Positions 22,977-34,710 of a stretch of 64,000 bases of DNA are shown in pieces (positions within the stretch are counted from its first letter, which is position 1; every line of letters starts with the position of its first letter). The stretch lies in contig JXTB01000247.1 of NCBI GenBank assembly GCA_002914805.1, forward strand, positions 357,436-421,435. Direction: 5' to 3'. The DNA comes from Parasponia andersonii. Taxonomy: Eukaryota; Streptophyta; Magnoliopsida; Rosales; Cannabaceae. The position numbers and the translations under genes were made by a program. The notes beneath the pieces are model-generated. The model had not been told where the DNA came from. It worked only from the letters and a program-made list of their open reading frames with translations, and did no database searches.

Positions 22977-23466
22977 TGTTAGATTTACATAATGGATTAT
23001 TAAACCAAATACAATCCTAGGATCTATCATGCCAAATTGTCAGGAAAAGATTTGTTGAGAGAAAACTCGTGATTAACTTGAATCCATTATCTTCTACAGC
23101 AAAGGATGAGTTCACGTAAGTGGAAGCAATTAATTAGAGTCTGAGAGTAGAAGGTTTTCCACAGCCAGACTACTCTATGTATGCTCAATGGGAACTCTCT
23201 CTATTGATGGAAGTAAAAGAGAAGAACACACGTTCTATTTGGCTTGGAGACCAAAATCCTATAGTTATGTCCTTATATACTAGTAGCCAATAGAGACCTC
23301 ATCAATCCTTATTAGACTAGGATTTGGTAACCATACATTACAAAGACCAGACTAAATAGGTAATTTCCTGAGTCTATAATTAGATCACTTAATTGACCCA
23401 ACTTAATTAGACAGCCCTAATATTATATAATTATTATAAAAACTATAGCCCACATATTAGATTACA
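22977..23466 (-). repeat. 5' LTR of the outer copia element
   Basis: 490 bp. On the minus strand it starts TGTAATCTAATATGTGGGC and ends with ATCTAACA next to the primer-binding site. The right boundary is set by the terminal ATTACA. No matching LTR is found at the left end. Confidence 0.7.
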
Positions 23467-23489
23467 CGAGTAACCAAACACCTTATCCT

Positions 23490-23727
23490 ATGCAGATAAG
23501 ATCAAAGTCTTGCATTCACAAGCTCAAGGTGTATCTCACTCCCCAAAAAGTATCCTTAATCGATGAGGCTCTACAACAACCAAATTGGGATGCAACAATG
23601 ACTAATGAGGTCCGTGCAAATATGAGAAATAACATCTGGTCTTTAGTTGCCTTTGCCATCAAATCGAAAGGCTAGAAGCTAGAAATAGGTGTTTTGGGTC
23701 AAGGAAAATGCTGACAAAAGAATTCAA
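23490..23727 (+). pseudogene. Fragment of a third copia element (start of RT)
   Basis: EALQQPNWDATMTNEV and NNIWSLV match the segment just before the copia RT core, and VKENADKRIQ follows in the same plus strand after a stop. The match ends at about 23727, where TGTAGAAATC begins something else. This fragment is the flanking DNA into which, or next to which, the outer copia inserted. Confidence 0.65.
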
Positions 23728-24480
23728 TGTAGAAATCATCATATGGCGCAGCGGAAAGTGGTGTATATGACAATCAAAATTTTACACACACAAAAGAGAG
23801 ATTAGGATCAATATGGCTTTGTTGTTTTAATACATAGAATAAAAAGCAGTTTTTAAAGAAAAGTTAGAACACTCTAACCTTTCTGAATTAGAAGTTCTTC
23901 AGTTGATGATAAGATTGTACTCTATACAGCTATGAGATCACGATCTTCTTCACTAAGCCTCTACATCAAAGAACTAGAGAGTGGGCTCTTAATAATCACA
24001 ATCTTATTATTTTTACACACTTTTGAATTCTTGCTATAGGTCTCAACACATGAGATAACTTCTAATATTCTTTTGATTATAAAGTGCAGATTGTATAAAT
24101 GTGAAATAAAGAGAACCTTGTCATCCTTAGTCACAAGTTTCCTAGAACACCTTTTCTTTGGCAACTTATCCAAAATAAATTGTTCTGATTCAAAAGTTAG
24201 GCTGCTCTTGATAAAATAAAGAAGTTAATTTTAAAATCCAGGTATTTAAATTTTGGTGGCTTTTTTAGATATAATTGCATCACAAAATCATAATGACTCT
24301 AAAAGAATGTGCTTTAAACATCCAGCCATGAATCACTGCCGCAAATTTTCAAGCACATTGTTGGGAGGATTAAATGGCACATGCATTGTAGGGGAGGAGG
24401 GTTTAGGATGAGTGTTACTACCTTAAGAGTTAGGATTTAACAATGTTGAACAACTCCAGTATGTTTGCTCATAAAATTTA
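23728..24480. other. Unassigned; possible LTR remnant
   Basis: The left edge starts TGTAGAAATCATC after the broken copia frame. On the minus strand it ends with TTTCCGCTGCGCCATATGAT, the style of a plant LTR end. I cannot place the other edge or a target duplication. No ORF of note. Confidence 0.35.
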
Positions 24481-24500
24481 TCGTTGATTTTGTTTTGTAG

Positions 24501-24710
24501 GGTCTTTTATTTCTTCTTTGTGCATTATGTCCACAAGATATTTCAAAGGTTCGGGTTGGAAAGCTCTCAACATCTGGATTAGAAACACTCAGAAATATCA
24601 GAGATTTTCTGGGAGTTAAATTTGTCATAAAGCCAGATCCTTCGACAGGGACTGTTGTACTTGGGTGTTTGGGTCGTGGATTGAGAAACCTATCTAGGAA
24701 GCTCTCCTGA
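24501..24710 (+). pseudogene. Orphan last exon of an RCL1-like (RNA 3'-phosphate cyclase-like) gene
   Basis: After an acceptor (TTTTGTAG|GGTC) an open 69-codon stretch ends in TGA. It reads GLLFLLCALCPQDISKVRVG, then FLGVKFVIKPDPSTGTVVLG, and closes with GLRNLSRKLS. This is the C-terminal end of RNA 3'-terminal phosphate cyclase-like proteins (RCL1), nucleolar factors of 18S rRNA processing. No stop or frameshift is present. I find no upstream exons within the copia nest or before it, where a minus-strand gene and LTRs occupy the space. Either the gene was disrupted by the transposon nest or this exon was copied here alone. As it stands it cannot be a complete gene in this window. Confidence 0.72.
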
Positions 24711-25241
24711 TTACTTTCACAAATATCAGGTAGATTATTTGGTACATGCGTCGATGTGTTTCTTGCTAGCTAGCATGTAGTCAGATTGCTGAACTGGGGA
24801 AGAAAATCATTGTCTGACTTGAGAAACCTATGTACACTATATTGGCGTCTATTGCGAACCTTTCAACACTTTTACTAGTGGAGTGAAGTTTTGGCATCTT
24901 TTCAGAAAATATTATACAGTTTTTGTTTAACATAAACCGCATTTGCGATACAATTTTGTAGCATTCTAAGAAAATTTTTGAGATTTTCTTGTGTACAATT
25001 TTTTTTGGAAAAAGAATTAATATATGAATTTTAGTATGTTCAGTGTTGATTATTATATGAATTGTAGTTTCTGTTGCGCTTTGAAGCCGTGAATGATTGA
25101 ATTCCAGTATCTCTTATTTTGAATCGCCATTGGTGAAAGCAACAACTTAAGGCGTGGTCGCCAAATTTGAAAGTGGTTTGTTGGTTTTTTTAATTTATGT
25201 ATTTAATATGGCCAGCAATTTCTAATTTTCTCACAAAAAAA

Positions 25242-25309
25242 NNNNNNNNNNNNNNNNNNNNNNNNNNNNNNNNNNNNNNNNNNNNNNNNNNNNNNNNNNN
25301 NNNNNNNNN
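25242..25309. other. Assembly gap (68 N)
   Basis: A run of N. The flanks show no repeat of each other. Confidence 0.99.
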
Positions 25310-27269
25310 AATTTGTGCATCTAGAACCATATATATATATCCCAATTATAAAGGCTTATTAATTAGGTCCAAATAATCGATACAAAGTAACCGATCCAAT
25401 TGGTACATTTGTGAATTAGACTGGATTGGTTGAAAGACTTTATGTGAATTGGATTGGATATAAATTCTGAAATTCGCACTAAGTGTGGATCAAATATAAT
25501 TTTCTGAAAAATGTGCGGATTAAATCGGATAAACACCCTAATTGGACTCATGTTGCTAGATGTTTTTATATGTTTAAAAATCAATCTAGTATATAAAATT
25601 AAGGGATAAATGACTTTATTTCTCCTTCAACAATGGTCTCTAAATTAAGAATTTTGTAATAATGATCGTTTAAAATGTTTTATTTTAGTCCGTTTTCCTA
25701 TATATTTTTGAGACGCATTTGCATTTCCATATTATTGATTTTAGCAAAATATTATATTTTGGATAATTTTGAAATATATTTTTATCCTATGTGTGACTAA
25801 TTTTTATTCAATCAATTATTATTATTATTATTATTATTATTACTGAGATAAATAAACCTGTAGTTGAAAAAAAAAAAAAGAAATTTTTACGACAACATAT
25901 TCCCATGAAAGAAGATATTTTCTTCAACTAAATTAATAAGCTCACCCTTCGCTCCTAATATGAACTTGGGTAAATCATGTGAAGTTTCAGCATAAACACA
26001 TGATTAACCAGGATGTAGGGAAAAAAAAAAAGAAAAGTAAAATACATTCAACAACAGAATATGCCCTCTTAGAGGTTTTAGGTTTTGGCATCTTCCAAAG
26101 AAAGTTTTGAAACTCCAGGCAAACATTAATTGTGAGGAAAGTAATTCTTCATACGAGCGTTTAGCAATAGCTTCCCAATCTGCAATTTCACATAATTAAC
26201 TTCTAGTCATAATCATATTGGAATAACCTTTACCATATCAAGAGTACATGAACTCATAGAATATAGCAGAGAATGCAGTTAAAAAGTTGCCTAAAGACTC
26301 CCCCTTTCAACAGCATACAGATCAAACATAACATATAACACTGTTCGTGGTGCATACGGTTAAAAGTATTTCGATAATTTATGTGATATATCAATTTCAT
26401 GAAACCTATAGAGCATACACAAATATTAATGCATGGTTTATTACATAAATATTGCAGAATTGCATTCAAAAAGTAATTACTGTCCGGCACCAAAAGTCAG
26501 TTAAATGTCCCATAAAGGATCAAATGTCTCTCAGCTCAGAAGTTCAAAGCCGCAGGGTAGGCCTTATTTAGTAATGCTTAATGGTAAAAAAACTTCTAAG
26601 TTTGCTTTAATAAAAGCCACTCAGTGGTGCATCCTTAACTACCTAAGGGTGCATATGCAGTGTGCTGCTTCTTATTGCTGTCCTACAACTGCTATTGAAG
26701 TGCATGTTTTCTTCTTGTTGGTTTTATAATAATAATATATAACTGACTTCTATAGTTCTGAAGCAACATTCTTCGCAACTATTTTTGCTTATTCAAAATA
26801 TATCATGTCACTCCAATATTTGCTGGTACTCAATTGTGCATGTATGCACTATATAGATGTGAATGCCACATTAAAAAAAAAATGTTAAAGGATATCTATG
26901 TGCTTAACACCACATATTAATAAAGCTTAATATGATTATATCATTGAGAGTAATGGTACAAGATATCTTACGGTGTCATGCACCACATGAGATATCAGTT
27001 TTTTATTGAAAGATAAAATGATATTTCACGTAGATTTCATACTGGACCCCAGTTTATAAATTTCTAAAAAACTGACACTTAATATGATATTTGATACCGT
27101 GCCCATGGCATTATTCTATCATTAAATATAAATATAAGTCCTATCAATAGGTGTGATATGCTAAGCACCCCCCACACATCAAAATTGGCTTTCTATCGTA
27201 TACAATATTCCACGATCCTTTAATTTATTCTTATCTCATCTTAAAATTACGGTTACACGTTAAGACCAG

Positions 27270-27270
<1 letters not shown>
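25310..27270. other. Intergenic, AT-rich
   Basis: No convincing gene. It holds an (ATT)n microsatellite near 25814-25843 and a weak exon-like stretch on minus near 26179-26085 (see findings). Short ORFs here lack known motifs. Confidence 0.45.

Positions 27271-27297
<27 letters not shown>
27271..27297. repeat. (TA)n microsatellite
   Basis: Pure TA run on the left side of a MITE-like element. Confidence 0.97.
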
Positions 27298-27301
<4 letters not shown>

Positions 27302-27530
27302 CCAATCTAATATGTATTTTTTTTTACATATGGGTAGGTATTTTTTTTAACCGTCGGATCACCATCTAATGGTGTTCCAATAGGTATAATGAAGTGCATA
27401 AAAAGAGGTACATCATTAATATTCTTTTTTTCTCTTACTTTTTACAAAAAAAAAATATAAATACTAAATTTTCATTAGACAAAATAATACCAACCAAAGT
27501 TAAAAAAAAAAAAACTATAGGATTGGTGCC

Positions 27531-27533
<3 letters not shown>
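27298..27533. mobile_element. MITE-like element between (TA)n tracts
   Basis: About 235 bp, opening GTTGCCAATCTAATATG and closing TATAGGATTGGTGCCCAA, which form imperfect terminal inverted repeats. It shares CATCATTAATATTC-like and TTTCTCTTACTTTTTA words with two inverted copies at about 61450-61640 and 61680-61861. It has no coding capacity. Confidence 0.55.

Positions 27534-27588
<55 letters not shown>
27534..27588. repeat. (AT)n microsatellite
   Basis: About 27 AT units, on the right side of the MITE-like element. Confidence 0.97.
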
Positions 27589-27590
<2 letters not shown>

Positions 27591-28187
27591 CATTAACACC
27601 CTTAAAATTCAAAAGGAAGAAATTATACAAGCACCCCTCCTTTAGTTAAATTTGTTAAAAAGTTTATTTGGCCATTATTAAAAAATTTCAATTAGAACAA
27701 CACTTAATTGTTTAAATTAAAGGAATACCTTAGCTAAGTGAAAACTTTTCATTGAGTTTTAATTTTTTAGGTTTGTTTTTTTGGAGGGGGAGAATCTTTT
27801 TAGGAATTATATGTTATTGTAATTATTTTTAATCTAGGGCCACCTTAATTTTGCCACAGGATATTTATTCCGCCAATAATGATCTAGATCATGATTCTTA
27901 TATGTCATGTTGCAAATAACATTCAAGAGTAGGAATAATCCAAACTTTTTGAACAACACATTACGTACTTTTGCATCAAAGAATGCATATCATGAGTAAG
28001 AATAATCCAAACTTTTCGAACGGCACATTTTAATCCAATTTAAAGTACACAAACAAACATATAAAAACAGCCCTCTCCGAAACAAACTAGTTATAAAAGA
28101 CATGATCACCAATGCCTAAGATTAATAAAGACGACGACAGCAATGTAGAAGAACAATATATTTCTTTGAATCAAACGCTAAACTCAT

Positions 28188-29345
28188 CTAAAACTGTGTC
28201 TGGAGACTACTAACAATGGACTTATCCACCTGGAAAGCCTTAATCAGGACGTCGGTATCGATTGCCGGCTTGGACCCAAAAACAGCGTTAGCAATGGTGA
28301 TTACACCAGGGTTTTGGCTGCTCAATGCGGAGAGTGAAACGGCATTTCCATTGCCAATGTTTCGCTGGAAGTGAACAAGACCAACAGGGAAGACAAAAAC
28401 GTCACCCTTCTGGAGGACTGTTGAGATGAGCTGGTTGTTAGGGTTTGAGGTCACGAACCCTACGCTGAGGCTGCCTTCTAGGACTGTTAGGATCTCGGTG
28501 GCACGTGGGTGCGTGTGGGGAGGAACAACACCCCATGGTGCATAGTCAATTCGAGCCAATGAAATGCCAAGGGTGTTGAGCCCTGGAATTTGGACCACAG
28601 TCACTGGTGTAACCTTTGAGCCCTGCGGGTTCGAGGTGTTGCCGAGTACATGAATTCCTTTGAAGGAGAAATGAGAGGCATTTGCAAGTTTGGAGTCCAA
28701 GCAAGGTTGGCCATTTACTCTTGCTGCCAATGATAATTGCTCAAAATGTATTAGAAACTATTTTCATAAAGTTACGAATTTATCCAAAACGATTATTAGA
28801 AGTTGGAGCAATTAAAGAAGCTAAAAAAACACTATAGTGTTTGCCACATCCCGTGCGTAGTAAACAACTACAAAAACTTCACATTATTTGTTGTCCTGTT
28901 AATGTGTCTGCTTGTATATATTAGGCTAAGCATCAATAGGGTCTTTTAGCTATTTAATCAGGTCAATTATGTACTCCAATCAACAAATAGCAACTATTTG
29001 TTAGTTCTATGGATACGACGATATATACTATGAATAATGAAAAATAAGTACTAGTTATAGTACTATTGACATAAGATCTTGACTCGGGTCATCAAAAGGA
29101 AATGAATTAGGACATTTTTTTTAGTTAAAAAAAATTATGCTAGAGTAAGTAAAATTTGTAATGCAATTAAATTAAAGATGCCAGCTAGTAACATCATATA
29201 ATAAAAGACTATTCATTATTCATGATTGCCAACCTGGGCTAGCGGGGTCTGCGACACAGAAATCTTGGAGAGGACTAGGCTCAAAAGCAATGGCTAGAGC
29301 AAATGTGGTAGCCAGCAAACTCAATAGCAGGACTTGGTCTGCCAT
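28188..29345 (-). CDS. Germin-like protein
   Basis: Two exons: 29345-29234 and 28723-28188, GT-AG with a phase-1 junction, giving 215 aa, normal for the family. Residues 1-20 are a signal peptide ([20 protein letters not shown]), so the product is secreted to the cell wall or apoplast. C30 and C45 are placed for the conserved disulfide. The cupin fold is shown by box 1, [12 protein letters not shown], with Mn ligands H107, H109 and E114, and box 2, [14 protein letters not shown], with H155. N52-A-S and N66-T-S are possible N-glycosylation sites. Germins and germin-like proteins are Mn-binding cupin hexamers; some have oxalate oxidase or superoxide dismutase activity, but activity cannot be told from sequence. 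The gene is intact. A decayed partial copy lies 16 kb away at 43985-44402. Confidence 0.93.
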
Positions 29346-29460
29346 CTCTTGACAATCTCTGATGAGATAATTATGAAGCACTAATTATATATACTGAAAT
29401 AACATTACACTAATTATGAGCTAAGAATTCGGATGTGAAGCAATTGTAGTATGTGATGGG

Positions 29461-29474
29461 ATATATATATAGAG
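29461..29474 (-). promoter_or_regulatory. Probable TATA box of the germin-like gene
   Basis: The minus strand reads CTCTATATATATATCC about 115 bases upstream of the start codon, a usual place for a plant TATA box with a short 5' UTR. Not tested by other signals. Confidence 0.5.
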
Positions 29475-29479
29475 AGAAT

Positions 29480-30889
29480 AGCCATAGCTAATAATAAGGG
29501 TCTCTACATTAGGAAAAAAAAAAGAAAAAAGAAAGAGCTTGATTTCAAAAGAAGCTGCCGTCCGAACAGTATATGCATGCATTAGAAAAGTCTGGTGACT
29601 ATACACATGTCCATCTATTCAAATCCAAAATGGCAATACTATAGAAACTTTTCTTTTTTATGAACTTAGTTGAATGGTTCAGCTTATGTGGATTTGTTAA
29701 ACAGCAACTTGTTACAAAAATTTCATGCCAAAATGTGAGCCTAATTTATTGGCTCGTTCAAAATATCAATTTAATCAATTCTTAAGTACTACCAATATAG
29801 TTTGAATCTAAGATGATTCTTTTGTTTTTTTTTGTTTTTTAATGCAATCTTAGATGATTCTTAGATGAGTCTCCAATACTCAATTAAACATAGTTTTAGC
29901 TGGAAAATAACGCTGAAAGATTTTTTTTTTTTTTTGTTTTTTTTTTGTTTTAATGGACCAAGTTGGGCCAGGCTGATATGGTCAGAGTACAGTTTGTTAA
30001 TTACCTTTACCATTTCCACTAGCTTGTTTTGTCCTCTTCTACACAATAACTTGTTACAATGTTAAAAGAGAAAAAAAGTATGGTATGTAATATATTTACT
30101 GTAAAGAAAATTTCAGAAAAAGGTTGGGTGATATGGACAAATTATTACCTTTATATATTGGGTTATATTGGACACGAATATAATGGGGCTATATTGACAC
30201 CCCAAATCCTGAATTTAGACATCCCTATAAATGACTAAATTGGACATTAAAAGAATTTGACAAAAACACCCTTACTATATGCACCTCTTATACCAATTTG
30301 CCTTTAAAATCTCAGAACTTATCTTTTTTAGATTTCTAAAACATCTTGTCTTCCCCATTTTCTTATTTTCTCCTTCTCACTCTATTAGATATTTATTGAT
30401 TTTGTCTCTCTTTTTATGCTTTAGATTTATGTTAATTCTGTTAGGTCCAAAAGTTTGGCATTCTAAATGGTAAAATTTTGAGAACTCAAGTTGATAAAAA
30501 GAAGGAAATGTTGTTACAATAAGTGTTGTTTTTACAATAACCGAAACTTGCGTTTTTCTTTATATGGAAACCTTCTAGAATGTGCCCAAATGTGTTTGTT
30601 TCCATATTTGATGATTCTGGTGATAATATAGATGAAATATAAATGGAATATCGTACATAGCTAGTTAGGATATTTTCTTATCAATTTTTAATCAATTCCT
30701 TTTATATTTACCATATATATCATTGATTATTTCCTCATTCTTTTGTTCTTGATTGATATTTGATTGCATCTTATTAATCAATGAATTTGGGCAGGTTTAT
30801 GAAGTGAATTCTTAAGAATTTTCGTCCTTAATTATTGCTAGAAATTTCTCTTTAATTATTTAAGTTTCTATTAGTTAATTGATTTGATT
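29480..30889. other. Intergenic, AT-rich
   Basis: No gene seen. It has long T runs at 29921-29950 and a stretch repeating ATATTGGAC-like words near 30130-30250. ORFs are short and featureless. Confidence 0.45.
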
Positions 30890-31725
30890 TGTTGAACTGT
30901 TGTGATAAGATTTTCTGATCTATTGCAACAACTCTGGATATTTAAGAAAAGATTGGTTATTTTTCTTAAATCTTGGCTTTTGATTGATATTGATTAAGAT
31001 ATGATTTTCTAGGTTAATTATCAATCTTTAGCAGGTTAAATGAAGATTTCAAGCTGTCCAAAATGTGTCCAAACCGAAACAAATGACCAATCATAAATCT
31101 AGATATTTTTCTAGTAATTATTCAGAAAGTTGTTGCTTTCTGGCTATTTATAACATTTATGGAAAGATTTTGATTTTGTTATTAACGTTTTCCTTATTTG
31201 ATTTCAGCCTATTCACACTATAATAGACGATCAAAGGGATTGGAATCCACCTATAAAAGCTCTACTACTCTAAGGAATTATTTATGCACTTCATTGAGAA
31301 AAATATACTTAGAAAGAGCTTTTATTTGTAAGGCATAGAGTATGTTCTATGACTATTGAATGACTTAGAGAGTTTTAGGGTTTTCTAGGTACTTTGTTTG
31401 AGTGTATCTTGTTCTTTAGGAGGAAGAACAATATGTCTTCGGAAGGAAATAAATCTGGACCAGTGAAGGAAGTTCACGTGTAAATGATCAACAAGACGAA
31501 GATAGTTAGCTAAACAAGATTAGTAGAGTCATTACAACACATTGCGTCAATTAAAAAAAGGGAGTCTTTTATTATGTTAGTCAATTGGTGTTTATAATTT
31601 TTATACTTTACCAATTTGTTTAATCTCTAGATGTAGCCCTGTGGAGTAAGAAAGGTCCGAACCATGTTAAAAACGTGTTGTGTTCATTATTTATTTTCAT
31701 GTTATATGTATTCGTCGTTGCAACA
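30890..31725 (+). mobile_element. Possible LTR remnant
   Basis: A TGTTG start and GCAACA end frame a segment with a TATA-like CCTATAAAAGCTC near 31250 and a late GTCCGAACCATGTTAAAAACG block, typical of the ends of plant LTRs. No target duplication matches these exact borders, so boundaries are tentative. Confidence 0.35.
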
Positions 31726-31799
31726 ATTTTTTCATTCACGTATTACAACATAATTAATTAATTAATTAATTAATTGGTAATACCTAAAACAGATTTTTC

Positions 31800-32350
31800 A
31801 AATTCTAATCTATTTAACTTTCTATGTTTAATCTCTTTTGCAACTTTGTTTTCACTGTTTCACGAAGAAGAAGACCACCATCTATGATTTTATATAGCAA
31901 ATAAAACAAAATAAAAAAACAAAAAGAACAAAAAGGAAGCAAGGCTATCATTCAAAATGAAAAGAACAAAAAAATAACACCACCAAACGTAGTTGTATGA
32001 ACGCTTTTCAGAACTCTTCTATAAAATTTTATTTATCAAATATTTATTTATTTTGCTTCTCTATCAAATATTTATTTGTTTTACCCCTCTTTTTATGCTT
32101 TAGATTTATGTTAATTCTAATCTATTTACTTTCTATATATAATCTTTTTGTGGCTTTGTTTTTACTGTTTCACAACAATCGAAGAAGAAAATCGCCATCT
32201 ATGATTCTATGTAGCAAATTAAAANAAAAAAAAAAAAAAAAAAGAGAGAGAGAGAGAGAGAAGAGGCAAGGCTATTATTCAAAACGAACCAAAAAAAACA
32301 CCAAATGTAAAGTCCGATGCTTTTCCGAACTCTTCTATAAACTTTTACTT
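31800..32350. repeat. Tandem duplication, about 310-bp spacing
   Basis: 31800-32030 and 32112-32345 share AATTCTAATCTATTT, CACTGTTTCAC-like, CATCTATGATT, GCAAGGCTAT and AACTCTTCTATAAA in the same order. A third short match is at 30410-30440. The right copy has a (GA)n run and an N at 32225. Confidence 0.75.
32243..32261. repeat. (AG)n microsatellite
   Basis: AG run after a poly-A tract, inside the right copy of the tandem duplication. Confidence 0.95.
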
Positions 32351-32614
32351 TATAAGAAAAGAATTTTTTTTTTTTGTTTAAATGAAGTGAAATTTATGAG
32401 AGAATTTGTTAGCGGAGGATGTGTACAAATGCGTTTGATTTTATCGTATTTGGGCAGTTTTTTGTTTTGAGAGGTTCATGATTGTTTCTTTAGTTTCGAG
32501 AAGATGTCATGGCTTATCATTTTTTGATATTAACGAGTGCCTTTATAAAAGTAAGGGGTGTACGAATAAAATCCTCCTAATATTATAATTGGGGCTCTTA
32601 CACCTAACTTCTAT

Positions 32615-33166
32615 CATTACAGGAAAAGCATCATATTGCAACGACACTTGTCAATCGTTGCAATAGCTTAAAAAAAATTTGCATAACCTGTTGCGACAAC
32701 AGTGTTGTTGCAATATATAGTTTGTCGTGACAGCTTTATCACTGCAGGCATCTACAACAACGACTTTTAATGTTATTGCTATAGATAAACCTACTGCGAC
32801 GATACGTGGTGTCATCATAGTAGACTATAATTTTTAATAACGTTGTAAATAAGAATTAGCTATAGGTTTTTCTTTTTCTAAAAAAATAATTTATTTATTA
32901 TTAACTTATGACTTTAATTGTAAATATACTATAATTAGTACTAATATTAAACAGAAATATTATTAAGTGAAGCCAAATTATAAGTATATAAAAAAGTTAT
33001 TAACTGTAATTTAACAAAATTTAAAATGTTAGTAATATTGAAACCTGCATAAAATGTCATATATAAAACATAAACTAACATACTTAATCGTCCACTAATT
33101 GTTGGCCATCATCCTATCGTGAAGATGACGGTAGTTGCGCCGAAGGAACGTTACAAAATGCGAGTG
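32615..33166. mobile_element. CACTA-like terminus and subterminal repeats, decayed
   Basis: CATTACAGGAAAAGCATCA resembles the CACTACAAGAAAA end of plant CACTA transposons. It is followed by alternating TTGCAACGACA and TGTCGTTGCAA-like words in both orientations (32638-32830), the usual subterminal repeat style. Sequence beyond the inserted solo LTR (34711-35400) may be the continuation. The other end was not found. Confidence 0.45.
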
Positions 33167-34710
33167 TGTTGCGATTATACTCAAAAAGTGTTTATTATAT
33201 ATGGATATTTATTGAATACTTTGGATATTTAATAAAGGATATTTCATATATAGTATTTATAATAATGTTTTGATTATTGGTACAATAATAAATGTCAAAA
33301 GGTTCTATGATTTATTAATTAGAGAAATATTTTAATAAAATTGTTTATTAAAGTTAAGACATATTCTTCCTAATTAAATTAAATTAATTTGTTCACAACT
33401 AATAAAAGAAGTTGCTACACACTTCTCTTGGATCAGTTGCAAGACTTTGTTCATTTATAGTGTGTCTTAATCTATATTGGTGTAACCATATACAAAAAGT
33501 CTTGGTATATAAATATTGAACATGGATTATGTTAAATATGTTCTTGTAATAAGTGTCGTTGACAAGAATATATTCTCATAAACTAGATGATTAATACATG
33601 TCTTTCTTAATCCTGAAATAAGTAATGAACTGTGTTCGTAATTTGTATTATTTAAGATATTAAAAAGATACGAATCAAGAAATTCATGATCTTGGTAATG
33701 TATTATTATGGACATTGGGAACATATGCTTATAGATATAAAATTCACAACTCTATTATATAGAGAAGTAAATACTACATTGAGGAGCTTAGATGATTTAA
33801 ATCTTAGCTAAGTAATTAATAAAATTAGATATTTTATTAATTGCATACTTTTTGTAAGTCTGGTCATCTATTAGATATAATCTTGTATCAATGAATTGAA
33901 AGATATAATTGGATGGGCAAAATGGTAATTTTATCTAGCACAAATTATTGGTATTTATGTGGGACTATACATACACATGTTAATTATCTAATGGACATGA
34001 TTTTAATCATAAATATTTTGTAATGTTTATTTAATTCAAGAGTGCAGTTTAGACATTTAGTGGAATAAGTCCATAACTAATAGTACAAGCTCACTTGTAT
34101 TAAGTGTTAATTGTAGCTGGACCCTTGTCTATTGGATGTTGAATTAAATAGATTCATTTGGGTTCCTAACCTATACCAATATCTTAGACTATATGAAATT
34201 AGCCAAAATGAGCTCAATCAATTTTCTGACAATTATACAAAAGAGGTAACAAGCTGAAAAGGTAGCGGGCCTTTAGTGCCCATGATTTTCGTCCAGCCCT
34301 ATCCTATTAGGGCAGGCCGAATTTTTCTAAAAGGAGGAGCCTATAAAAGGCTCCTCATTCTCCTCCTTTGTAGTTAGTGAGTCAATTTTTACTAAAAAAT
34401 TAATTTGGCTGCTACATAGAAAACTGAGAGAAAAAAATTCTTGGAGCTATCATTGGAGGCCATTAGAGTTCTTAGATTCTCTTTTGAAGTTGATCAAGAT
34501 CGATGTACTCATACACCTTTGCAGTTACAAGCATAGTGCATAAGAAGTAAGACTCAGTGATTGAGGTATACAATCTTTTGAATGTATTTAGACCATAACG
34601 AAGATCTTAAAAAAATTTTATGAAAAATTATAATCTGAAAAAAAAAATTTATTTTCCATGCTGCTACATATCTTTGATTTTGCCATGTTTTTCACAAATA
34701 ATTACTAACA
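33167..34710 (+). mobile_element. Solo LTR, 1544 bp, with a perfect 5-bp target duplication
   Basis: Starts TGTTGCGATTATAC and ends TTACTAACA, flanked by identical GAGTG at 33162-33166 and 34711-34715. A TATA box (GCCTATAAAAGGC near 34340) with a plausible transcription start downstream supports + orientation. No internal coding region is attached. The short ORFs inside are not genes. Confidence 0.82.

Larger units (their letters stand above)
12930..23466 (-). mobile_element. Outer Ty1/copia retrotransposon, decayed and split by a nested element
   Basis: Reading leftward from a right-hand LTR (22977-23466) come the primer-binding site, gag, protease, integrase, reverse transcriptase and RNase H in copia order. 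The element is cut by a complete + strand copia element at 15785-20693. Removing that insert and one copy of the 5-bp duplication rejoins the protease-integrase linker in frame. The RNase H part fades out near 12930, and I find no left-hand LTR, so the 3' end is truncated. Many stops and frameshifts show it is dead. Confidence 0.85.

Noticed and set aside
23961-24173. 70-codon minus ORF near the RCL1-like exon
   Set aside because: Low-complexity, in probable LTR remnant sequence, no recognised motif.
27394-27645. ORF with a long Ile-Tyr run
   Set aside because: It is simply translation of an (AT)n microsatellite.
31997-32470. 157-codon + ORF containing an N
   Set aside because: It crosses a tandem duplication and A and GA runs; composition is that of simple repeats, not protein.
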